This document shows positions 33,887-41,473 of a stretch of 64,000 nucleotides of DNA, piece by piece (the first letter of the stretch is position 1; every line of letters starts with the position of its first letter). The stretch comes from Nitrospira sp. (GTDB lineage Bacteria; Nitrospirota; Nitrospiria; Nitrospirales; Nitrospiraceae). Made by a program: the position numbers and the translations under genes. The stretch lies in contig SPAW01000024.1 in the NCBI GenBank assembly GCA_005239465.1, positions 83,223 through 147,222 on the forward strand. Direction: 5' to 3'. The notes under the pieces were generated by a model. It did no database searches and was not told the origin of the DNA. It worked only from the letters and a program-made list of their open reading frames with translations.

Positions 33887-34858
33887 TTACCAGGCGTATG
33901 CTTCCGGTGCTGCGCCGCCCTGACCGGGGAAGATGTCGTCGAGCCGTTTCAAGGTCTCCTGGCTCAACGAAAGACTCAGCGCGCGCATCGATCCGTTCAA
34001 GTGATCCATCGTGCGCGGTCCGATAATCGGCGACGTGACGGCTTTTTGATGCAGCAGCCAGGCGAGCGCGACATCGGCCTGGCGCTCGCCGAGTTGCGTG
34101 CACAGCGCGGCATAGGCTTCCAACCGGGGACGATACTTCTCGATGTCTTTCTTCAGGTCCTCATTTGCGCGACGGCCGACCTTCGCCGGTTCCAAGGCCC
34201 CGGCCAACAGCCCGCGTGCGAGCGGACTCCAGGGGATCAAACCGATGCCATAGGCTCCACAGGCCGGGATCACTTCCAGTTCAATCATGCGCTCATTCAG
34301 ATTGTAGAGACTTTGCTCTGACACGAGTCCGAGGAAGTGGCGGCTGCGCGCGAGCTCCTGCGCCTGGGCGAGGTGCCAGCCGGCGAAATTGCTGCTGCCC
34401 GCATAGAGCACTTTGCCGTCCCCGACCAACTGCTCCATCGCCTGCCAGATTTCCTCCCACGGCGTCTCCCGATCGACGTGATGCATCTGATAGAGGTCGA
34501 TACAGTCCGTCTGCAGGCGCCGGAGGCTCGCTTCGCAGGCTCGCTTGATGTGCAAGGCCGACAAACGCGACTGATTCGGCCACTCGCTCATGCGGCCGAA
34601 GACTTTCGTCGCCAGGACCACTTTCTCTCGCCGCCCGCCGCCCTGCGCGAACCAGCGGCCCACGATCTGCTCCGTCCATCCCTCTCCGACCTTCCAGCCA
34701 TAGACGTTCGCCGTGTCGAAGAAGTTGATCCCCAACTCCAGCGCCCGATCCATGATGGCGAAACTGTCCGCCTCGCTCGTCTCAGGCCCGAAATTCATCG
34801 TCCCGAGACAAAGCCGGCTGACCTTTACTCCCGAGCGACCGAGATGGACGTAGTGCAT
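33887..34858 (-). CDS. Aldo/keto reductase
   Basis: 323-residue NADPH-dependent oxidoreductase with the aldo/keto reductase barrel. The catalytic tetrad is visible: Asp and Tyr in FDTANVYGWK, Lys in LATKVFGRM and His in QMHHVD. The cofactor region ALAWLLHQKAVTSPIIGPRT is standard. The group resembles the YajO/PhdS-type reductases (MHYVHLGRSGVKVSRLCLGT). Substrate unknown. It ends with AAPEAYAW. Confidence 0.93.
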   Translation of the reverse strand: MHYVHLGRSGVKVSRLCLGTMNFGPETSEADSFAIMDRALELGINFFDTANVYGWKVGEGWTEQIVGRWFAQGGGRREKVVLATKVFGRMSEWPNQSRLSALHIKRACEASLRRLQTDCIDLYQMHHVDRETPWEEIWQAMEQLVGDGKVLYAGSSNFAGWHLAQAQELARSRHFLGLVSEQSLYNLNERMIELEVIPACGAYGIGLIPWSPLARGLLAGALEPAKVGRRANEDLKKDIEKYRPRLEAYAALCTQLGERQADVALAWLLHQKAVTSPIIGPRTMDHLNGSMRALSLSLSQETLKRLDDIFPGQGGAAPEAYAW

Positions 34859-34924
34859 GGGGAAGATGCCTTGCTCCCATGTGTGGAGACGATATTCTAC
34901 ACAGATTGGAGGGACGGAGGATAC

Positions 34925-35040
34925 TCAGGACTCTTCGTCTTCGACGTCCTCGATCAACTGCTTCAGTGCCGAGACGATCGGCGCCTGCTCGGTCAGTCGG
35001 CATACCGACACCAACAGGCCACCTTGCGGCGCGATTACTT
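34925..35040 (-). pseudogene. Fragment related to the 51-aa acidic protein, no start codon
   Basis: A frame ending at TGA 34925 encodes VIAPQGGLLVSVCRLTEQAP and LKQLIEDVEDEES, clearly related to the 51-residue protein at 27350. No ATG, GTG or TTG precedes it in frame before a TGA; the frame runs into the XRE gene's 3' end, offset by -1. It may be a broken gene, or the tail of an XRE fusion reached by frameshifting. Confidence 0.5.
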
Positions 35041-35406
35041 CGACTCGCGCAAGGGGAGGAGACGGCGCACGAGGGATCCCGCTTTGTTCTTCTCATACCG
35101 TGCCACAAATATCTCGCCCGTGGTGCGAGCATGGTCTTCCGCTGCTGCTCGTGTCGGAAAGCGACTCTCCCCCACCTGCCATAACACGCTGGGATTCGCG
35201 CTCTCGCCCAGCAACTCCGTCACCGAGACCCGCAACGCCTTCGCCAATCGCACCAACGTGCTCAGCGACGGATCGTGCTCCCCCAGCTCCAGCCGAGCCA
35301 CATAGAGGCGCGCCAGACCCGCCCTCACGGCGAGCTGCTCCTGAGAAAACCCTCGGTCGGCTCGAAGTCGCTGGAGCTGGGTGCCGAATCGCTGAATAGC
35401 CCGCAT
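35035..35406 (-). CDS. XRE-family helix-turn-helix regulator
   Basis: 123-residue DNA-binding protein. The Cro/CI-type HTH spans residues 8-62 (LRADRGFSQEQLAVRAGLAR, then YVARLELGEHDPSLSTLVRL). The C-terminal half (VGESRFPTRAAAEDHARTTG followed by EIFVARYEKNK) is a short alpha/beta domain. It starts at ATG 35406 upstream of nothing obvious. The gene's last bases overlap the fragment at 34925. Target genes unknown; autoregulation is common for this type. Confidence 0.88.
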   Translation of the reverse strand: MRAIQRFGTQLQRLRADRGFSQEQLAVRAGLARLYVARLELGEHDPSLSTLVRLAKALRVSVTELLGESANPSVLWQVGESRFPTRAAAEDHARTTGEIFVARYEKNKAGSLVRRLLPLRESK

Positions 35407-35506
35407 GGGGTACCTCGGGGAGGAGAGCGGCGGGAAGAGAGTTATTCGACTCCTTCAATGGCGGATCAAAAAGGTTCCCGACGCCGGTTTCCGATCTGAC
35501 CGGTGC

Positions 35507-35830
35507 TCAACCCTGGAGGTCCTGTTTCAAACGGTTGAGGAGTTGGTCCAATCGTTCCTGGTGAGGCGGAGCCACGGTGATGAAGCCCACGCCGACCTCG
35601 CGTCCGCGGTTCCAACGCACCGCCGCTCGCTCGATAAGAATCGGTGACACCTCATTGGGCACGTCAAGGCGCAGTGAGACGTGCATGCCTGAGTAGACCT
35701 GACTGTCGGTCTCGACGCGGCAGCCACCCTTGGACAGGTTCACGATCGTACCGACCCATTCAACGCGATTCTGACCGGAGAGCACACTGTGAGAATGCAC
35801 AGTAAAGCGCTGTTGGCGGCGGAGGTCCAT
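35507..35830 (-). CDS. PilZ-domain protein
   Basis: 107-residue single-domain PilZ protein, a fold that often binds cyclic-di-GMP. The RxxxR-type motif appears as LRRQQRF at the N-terminus and the (D/N)xSxxG motif as NLSKGGCRV, so binding is plausible. ATG at 35830 with GCGAGG upstream is preferred over the frame start at 35899. The insertion element at 35918 ends just upstream and may have separated the gene from its promoter. Confidence 0.85.
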   Translation of the reverse strand: MDLRRQQRFTVHSHSVLSGQNRVEWVGTIVNLSKGGCRVETDSQVYSGMHVSLRLDVPNEVSPILIERAAVRWNRGREVGVGFITVAPPHQERLDQLLNRLKQDLQG

Positions 35831-35917
35831 GATATAACCTCGCAGGAACGTTGGAAGCGGGACTGCCAGTGCGGGCCAGCTTACTCTCTCATGGAGCACG
35901 GCGCAAGCTGACGTATT

Positions 35918-37458
35918 GCGCCATCTAAAATCTTACCCAGGGACAAGTCGTTGCGCCATTTGCAAATCTTACCCTCCGACCCCACGTGGTGTGGGGTAGA
36001 AGGAGGGGGAGGATGGAGGCACGATGCATGGCGCGACGGTCGAAGCACGAGTATCTGCGGGTGATGTGGCAGCGGTACCAGCGGGCGGGACGGAGAGAGC
36101 GATCGGCACTCTTGGACGAAGTGACGCGGGTGTGTCGCTATCATCGCAAGTATGCGATTGGGTTGCTGAGCAGGGCAGCCCCGGCCCGGCCACCGGTCCG
36201 CCGGGTGGCCCGGCGGCGGCCCACCTATTCGGCGGAGGTGATTCGGTTCCTCGCCCAGATCTGGGAGGCCTCGGGGTATCTGTGCGGCCAGCGGCTCAAG
36301 GCCGCCTTGCCACACTGGCTGCCCTGGGGACGGAAACGCATGGGCCTGACGCCCTCGATCGAGCAGCAGCTCCTGCGGATCAGTCCTCGGCAGATCGATC
36401 GGCGCCTGCGTGAACGGAAGCGGCGGCTCAAGCGGCGGCTCTACGGCACCACGCGGCCCGGCTCGCTCTTGAAGCACATGATTCCGATCAAAACGGATCA
36501 TTGGGATGTCACGAAGTCGGGCTATCTGGAGATCGATCTGGCCTCGCACTCGGGCGCCTCGGCGGCTGGCGAGTTCCTGCAGACGTTGGACTGCGTGGAC
36601 ATTCACACCACCTGGGTGGAGCGCCAGGCGGTCATGGGCAAGGGCTGCCACGGGGTCGTGCAGGCCATGACCACCCCCTTGAGCAGCAGCTGCCATTCCC
36701 GCTGCGCGGGATTGACTCCGATAACGGCAGTGAGTTCATCAACGCGCATCTGTGGACGTTCTGTCAGCAGTGCCCGGCCGGTTCGGCCGTGCAGTTCACC
36801 CGGTCGCGGCCCTCTAAGAAGGATGACAATGCCCATGTGGAGCAGAAGAACTGGACCCATGTCCGCAAGCTGGTGGGCTGGGAGCGCTACGACACCCCAG
36901 CGGCCCTGGAGGCCCTCAACGCGCTGTATGCGGACCTGCGGCTCTTCCAGAATTTGTTTCAACCCTCCATGAAATTGGTGCGCAAGGTGCGAGTGGGCTC
37001 GCGGCTGATCCGCCGCTATGGCACCCCGCAGACGCCCTTTGAGCGGGTGCGGGCCTGCCCGGACGCGGATTCCCAGAAAGTGGCGGCCCTGGCGCGCCTC
37101 CTCGCGACGACGGACCCGTTCGTGCTCTCCCAGCGGATCGACCAGCATCTGGAACAGCTCTGGGCGCTCGCCACGCGGGCTCCCCGTACGCCGCGCGAGG
37201 CGGCCCCTCGGTCACCGCAGCCGCGAGCGAGCACCCCGTGGCGCGGGTGGACCTTCAGCCCGAGGGCCCCGCGCCCCTCATCAGCCTCGGCGGGGCCCAC
37301 GGTCAAAAAACCGGCGCGCACTGTTGGCTCAGGAGCGACGATCTCCAGGCCGGCCAAGGGAGAGGCCAGGGAAAAAACGGCAGCCCGAGGCGCTGGAGTC
37401 TCCGGTAAGATTTTCAGATGACGCAACGACTCCGGCTTCGGTAAAAATTTCAGATGGC
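35918..37458 (+). mobile_element. Insertion sequence with doubled terminal repeats
   Basis: About 1.54 kb. Each end has two related repeats: left outer GCGCCATCTAAAATCTTACC at 35918-35937 and left inner TCGTTGCGCCATTTGCAAAT... at 35948-35974; right inner GGTAAGATTTTCAGATGACG... at 37404-37429 and right outer GGTAAAAATTTCAGATGGC at 37440-37458, inverted relative to the left. The inner pair matches over about 26 bases with three mismatches. It carries one rve-type transposase gene broken by a frameshift. It lies between the PilZ gene and the CYTH-CHAD gene. Target duplications were not identified. Confidence 0.78.
36013..37421 (+). pseudogene. Frameshifted rve (integrase-core) transposase
   Basis: DDE transposase with an N-terminal HTH (EVTRVCRYHRKYAIGLLSRA) and an integrase core whose first Asp is in LEIDLASHSGASAAGEFLQT and second in GIDSDNGSEFINAHL, with the Glu in NAHVEQKNW. 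The second part is read in the -1 frame. The switch point is a run of five C residues at about 36672-36676, where slipping one base joins VQAMTTP to LEQQLPFPLRGIDSDNGSEF. Either a one-base insertion or programmed slippage could explain it. The product would be about 470 residues. An ATG at 36028 is an alternative start. Confidence 0.72.
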
Positions 37459-37568
37459 TTGACAGGGCTGATCATGCTGTATCTCCTTCGTGACCGTTGG
37501 TCTCTTGCAACGGGTCTCCTACATCTGTGACAGTGGATGAAACGACCTCACCGGCCATGGAGATTGCG

Positions 37569-39065
37569 ATGGCTCATTCCGCCAACCTGGCTGTGACGCA
37601 GCCGCAGGCAGCGCCTCTCACCGTGGCTGTACAGTCGACGGTCGAGCGCGAAATCAAACTGGCGGTCGATGATCAGTTCCGCCTGCCCGATCTCCCCGGT
37701 ACCCCGCTACCACGACGACTGCTGACCTCGACCTACTACGATACCTCCAGCCACCGCTTGGCTCACGCGGGGATCACGCTCCGCTACCGAGACGAGCGCG
37801 GGACACAGGCATGGCAACTCAAACTCCCGCTGATGAACGACCGGCAGGAACTCGAGATCGTCGATCACCATCCTGTGCCACCGGCTACATTCCGCGATCT
37901 GCTCCTTCTGCATATAGGGCAGCGACGGCTCATACCCGTCGCGACCCTGCGAACCTGGCGGACGGGCGTGCGGGTGCACAGAGACAACGTCCCGTTTGCA
38001 GACGTCACGCTCGACCGCGTGGCCGTCGTGAAGCACGGAGCCGTGATTCAGCGCTTTCGAGAACTGGAAATCGAACAGGTCAATGGGGAGAACTTCACGC
38101 TGCGGGACATCGAGCGGGAGCTCCGTCGAGCGGGAGCCAAAGAGCATGACGGACGTCCCAAGCTGTTTCGCGCGCTCGCCCTGCCCGTGCCGGGTGCGGA
38201 TGGCCCGCCCGGACCGGATGCGCCGGTCGTGGAGCACCTGACCTGGGCCCTCACGCGGCATGTCCGGTGGCTGCTGGCGCATGACCCCGGCACCAGGCTC
38301 GGACGAGAACCGGAAAGCCTGCACCAAATGCGCGTCGCCACGAGACAACTACGCGCCGTCCTGCACGCAACCAAACCCCTGCTCGTACCTGAATGGGTGG
38401 ACTCGCTGCAGGAGGAGTTGACCTGGCTCAGCCGAGTGCTGGGACCAACGCGCGATCTCGACGTGCAACTCGCCTATTTCCGGAACGAAGCGACCAAGCT
38501 GGATGTCCGAGATCGTCAGCCGCTGGTCCGATTCGTCGCGCAGCTGCAATCCCAGCGGGAGCACGTCCAGGAGCGGCTGCGGAGTGAGTTGAAGCACCCC
38601 CGCTACCTCGCCCTTATCAGACGTCTGCGAGCGGCGGCGCAGGAACCGGCCGTCGTCGAATCCACCGTCACGTTGCGCGACCTCGCTACACGAGAATTCA
38701 AGAAGCTGTGCAAGGCGATCCGCCGGATGGGTGCGTCACCCAGCAATGCCACGGTGCACGAGATCAGGATCAAAACCAAACAGGCCCGCTACACTGCGGA
38801 ACTCGCGGAACCGACGGTCGGCAAACCGGCCACGCGCTTCATCAAACAAGCGCGTGTCGTGCAGGACGTGCTCGGCATGCACCAAGACGCCATTCAGGCC
38901 GAAGCGCACGTCCGGGCGTTCCTCTCACATTCGACGAGCGTGCGGGCGGGTTTCGTCGCCGGGCGCATGGTCGAACGCCAGCGGGAACGGCGCGCGCAGG
39001 CGAGAAAGAAAATGCGGAAGCTATGGAAAAGACTGTTGAAGCGAGGCACACAAGCGTGGGGATAG
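37569..39065 (+). CDS. CYTH and CHAD domain protein
   Basis: 498 residues. The CYTH triphosphate-tunnel domain (about 20-215) begins with EREIKL, matching the ExExK signature, and has YYDTSSHRLAHAGITLRYRD. The CHAD helical domain (about 225-495) has LTRHVRWLLAHDPGTRLGRE, LHQMRVATRQLRAVLHATK and TVHEIRIKTKQARYTAEL with the expected conserved histidines and basic residues. Such fusions bind inorganic polyphosphate or hydrolyse triphosphates. ATG at 37569 is chosen because GGAG at 37558-37561 is well placed; frame starts at 37497 and 37557 are poorer. It lies 110 bases after the insertion sequence end. Confidence 0.9.
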   Translation: MAHSANLAVTQPQAAPLTVAVQSTVEREIKLAVDDQFRLPDLPGTPLPRRLLTSTYYDTSSHRLAHAGITLRYRDERGTQAWQLKLPLMNDRQELEIVDHHPVPPATFRDLLLLHIGQRRLIPVATLRTWRTGVRVHRDNVPFADVTLDRVAVVKHGAVIQRFRELEIEQVNGENFTLRDIERELRRAGAKEHDGRPKLFRALALPVPGADGPPGPDAPVVEHLTWALTRHVRWLLAHDPGTRLGREPESLHQMRVATRQLRAVLHATKPLLVPEWVDSLQEELTWLSRVLGPTRDLDVQLAYFRNEATKLDVRDRQPLVRFVAQLQSQREHVQERLRSELKHPRYLALIRRLRAAAQEPAVVESTVTLRDLATREFKKLCKAIRRMGASPSNATVHEIRIKTKQARYTAELAEPTVGKPATRFIKQARVVQDVLGMHQDAIQAEAHVRAFLSHSTSVRAGFVAGRMVERQRERRAQARKKMRKLWKRLLKRGTQAWG

Positions 39066-39116
39066 AAAAAAACGCAGCCGTCCACGACGTGCCTCACACA
39101 TGCGAGATGAGAAGAG

Positions 39117-39524
39117 TTAATACCCCCGCCCGGTGCTGCCGCCGCGGCCCATCCGATCGAGCGGGAGCGCCTCGTACCGTTGCTTCAGGTCCGGATGCTC
39201 GTTGAGATAGCGCTTCACCGCCGCGTCATCGGCAAACACCTCGGGACTGCGCGTACGATACTGCTCCACCGTCAGATCATACTTGGCCAAGAGCTGGCCG
39301 AGTTTCGCATTGATGTCCGCGCCCATCTCCTTCATCTGCTCAGACGACGGCCGCTGCCCTTCTCCAAAGCGTTCTCCGCCTTTGAAGTAGTTCATCATCA
39401 TCTCCCCGATCTCGATGCGGGCGTTCACGAACTTTTCCACCTCAGCCGGTTCCGCCGCAAGCGCGGCCCCCGCGAACAACACAACGCCCAACGAAATGCC
39501 GATGATGCGACGCGCCAGATTCAT
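39117..39524 (-). CDS. Exported hypothetical protein, 135 aa
   Basis: Small periplasmic protein with a clear signal peptide (ARRIIGISLGVVLFAGAALA with cut after LAA). The mature part is helical and charged (VEKFVNARIEIGEMMMNYFK, MKEMGADINAKLGQLLAKYD, DAAVKRYLNEHPDLKQRYEA) and ends GRGGSTGRGY. No family is recognised with certainty; DUF4168-like proteins have similar layout. ATG at 39524 preferred over 39530. Confidence 0.65.
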   Translation of the reverse strand: MNLARRIIGISLGVVLFAGAALAAEPAEVEKFVNARIEIGEMMMNYFKGGERFGEGQRPSSEQMKEMGADINAKLGQLLAKYDLTVEQYRTRSPEVFADDAAVKRYLNEHPDLKQRYEALPLDRMGRGGSTGRGY

Positions 39525-39530
39525 GGTCAT

Positions 39531-40027
39531 GCTTCCCTCTCAACAGTCTGGATAAGACAGGCGGTCTATCGAAGACCCTCGATCATAACATCTAGGACGG
39601 ACAACTTGCAGTTCCGGTACAAGGAGCGGTCCAGCGACTGGATCAGCGTCCTTCGATCCGCAGGCCGCGGCCGTAGGGATTCGTGGGGCTGCTGGGGCTG
39701 TAGGGATTCCCGGCACCGAATGGATTATTGAGCGAGTCCGGCGAGAACGGATTGCCGAAACTGGTCTATCTCGTTGATCCGGTTTATCTGGTCTGTCTTG
39801 TTCGCCGGACCGGCAGACTAACCAGAAGAACCAAAGAGACCAGAGAGACCAGAGAGACGAGTAAGGAGTCTCGGCGCATCCGTCGCAAATGGATTCGTCG
39901 CCGATTAGTTACTGAACGGACTGCCGTAGGGACTGAAGGGATTGTTCAGGCCGTCGGGCTTGAAGGGGCTTCCAGCTCCGAACGGATTGGATGTTGAACC
40001 AAGCCGAACGGACGGCGCTGAATCCGG
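39531..40027. repeat. Degenerate repeat region with a dispersed-type palindrome
   Basis: No gene with an intact start is seen. On the minus strand short frames encode repeats like NPFGAGSPFKPDGLNNPFSP and NPFSPDSLNNPFGAGNPYSP, built from a CCGTTC-rich unit that shifts frame. At 39763-39861 a pyrimidine/purine inverted repeat interrupts them: CTCGTTGATCCGGTTTATCT near 39768 against GACCAGAGAGACCAGAGAGA near 39838. The NPF repeats look like the remnant of a repeat-rich secreted protein, split by a dispersed palindrome. Confidence 0.5.
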
Positions 40028-41473
40028 CTAGTCTTCCTCCACGCTTTCATCGCGCGCGGAGGGAATGCCGTAGCGTTTGCATTTCTCCCAGAGGGCTTTG
40101 CGTGATAGCCCCAGGATCTTCGACGCGGTCGTACGACTGCCTTCGACTCGCGCCAGCACGGCGACGATGTAGTCTTTCTCAAAGCCTTCCCGCGCGGTCG
40201 CGAGCGAAGTCACCGCCCTGCCTTTTTTCTTCGTCCCGCCGGTCAGGCCTTCGCTGCAAAAGCCGCAGGAGTCCTGCGGCGTCCCGCCTGTATATGGACA
40301 GGATTGGAACCCGCAGAGGTCGGCCGGCTGCACGGATTCGCGATCGCGCCCCAGCGCCACGGCCCGCTCGACCATGTTCTCCAATTCTCGGACGTTCCCC
40401 GGATACGAATAGCGAAGCAACAGTTCACGGGCTGGCTGTGAAAACCCCTTGAGCTTCTTGTTCATTTTTGTCGAGCAGGTCTGGAGCACATGATCGGCAA
40501 TGACGAGAATATCTTCCTGCCGCTGGCGAAGCGGAGGAATCACGATCTGCACCACATTGAGTCGATAGAAGAGATCTTCGCGGAACCGCCCCTGCGCCAC
40601 TTCCTTCCGGAGATCCTTTTGCGTGGCGCAGACCAGACGGACATCGACTTCAATCGTTTCGTTCCCGCCCACCCGCTCGAACTTTCTCTCTTGTAACACT
40701 CGCAAGAGTTTCACCTGGACCACCGGTGAAAGCTCCCCGATCTCATCGAGGAACAAGGTCCCGCGATTGGCCAACTCGAACCGCCCCCGCCGCTGACGAA
40801 GCGCGCCGGTAAAGGCGCCCTTCTCATGGCCGAACAGCTCGGCTTCCAGCAGGGTTTCGGGCAGGGCGGCGCAGCTCACTTTAATCAGAGGATAGTCTCG
40901 TCTTGGGCTATTCTGATGCACCGCATTCGCGACCAGTTCTTTCCCCGTCCCGCTCTCGCCGAGAATCAGCACGGTCGAATCGGTCGCCGCGACCAGCTTG
41001 ATCTTGTCCAGCACCGCGCGCATCCGGCTGTTCGTCCCTAGAATGCCGTTGAAGCAAAACTTGTCTTCCAGCGCGGCTTTGAGGTCCTGATTCTCACGAC
41101 GCAACGTGACGACGCGGCCGACCCGCTCGACGATCAGTAACAATTCATCCATCTGGAATGGTTTCGTGATGTAATCGAACGCGCCGAGCTTCATCGCCCC
41201 GACCGCGGTCTCCACAGACCCGTGCGCAGTGATCACGACCACTTCCGTCTGCGGCGCCTTTTCCTTCGCGGCTTTGAGCACGGTCAATCCGTCGGCGCCG
41301 GGTAAACGCAGATCGGTGATCACGAGATCAAAAGTCTTCTCTCGCATCGCCTCGATCCCCTCGGTCCCGGTCGCAGCCGCATGGACGTCATACCCGACGG
41401 CCTCCAATGCATCCACCATTGAGAGCCGTATTAAGGGCTCGTCGTCGACCAAAAGTATTGCGAGCCCTTTCAT
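40028..41473 (-). CDS. Sigma-54-dependent response regulator, NtrC family
   Basis: 481-residue transcription activator. A receiver domain (1-120) has the phospho-acceptor Asp in VITDLRLPGADG and Lys in YITKPFQMDE. The AAA+ domain has Walker A GESGTGKE, the sigma-54-contacting GAFTGA loop and GTLFLDEIGEL. The C-terminal Fis-type HTH ends ASKILGLSRKALWEKCKRYG. The linker before the HTH carries a Cys-rich insert (CGFQSCPYTGGTPQDSCGFC). ATG at 41473 overlaps the histidine kinase TGA (ATGA). The pair would control sigma-54 promoters; targets are unknown. Confidence 0.94.
   Translation of the reverse strand: MKGLAILLVDDEPLIRLSMVDALEAVGYDVHAAATGTEGIEAMREKTFDLVITDLRLPGADGLTVLKAAKEKAPQTEVVVITAHGSVETAVGAMKLGAFDYITKPFQMDELLLIVERVGRVVTLRRENQDLKAALEDKFCFNGILGTNSRMRAVLDKIKLVAATDSTVLILGESGTGKELVANAVHQNSPRRDYPLIKVSCAALPETLLEAELFGHEKGAFTGALRQRRGRFELANRGTLFLDEIGELSPVVQVKLLRVLQERKFERVGGNETIEVDVRLVCATQKDLRKEVAQGRFREDLFYRLNVVQIVIPPLRQRQEDILVIADHVLQTCSTKMNKKLKGFSQPARELLLRYSYPGNVRELENMVERAVALGRDRESVQPADLCGFQSCPYTGGTPQDSCGFCSEGLTGGTKKKGRAVTSLATAREGFEKDYIVAVLARVEGSRTTASKILGLSRKALWEKCKRYGIPSARDESVEED

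Noticed and set aside
39830..39861. GACCAGAGAGACCAGAGAGAC tandem run considered as a CRISPR repeat or microsatellite
   Set aside because: It is one arm of an inverted repeat; there are no spacers and only two or three units.
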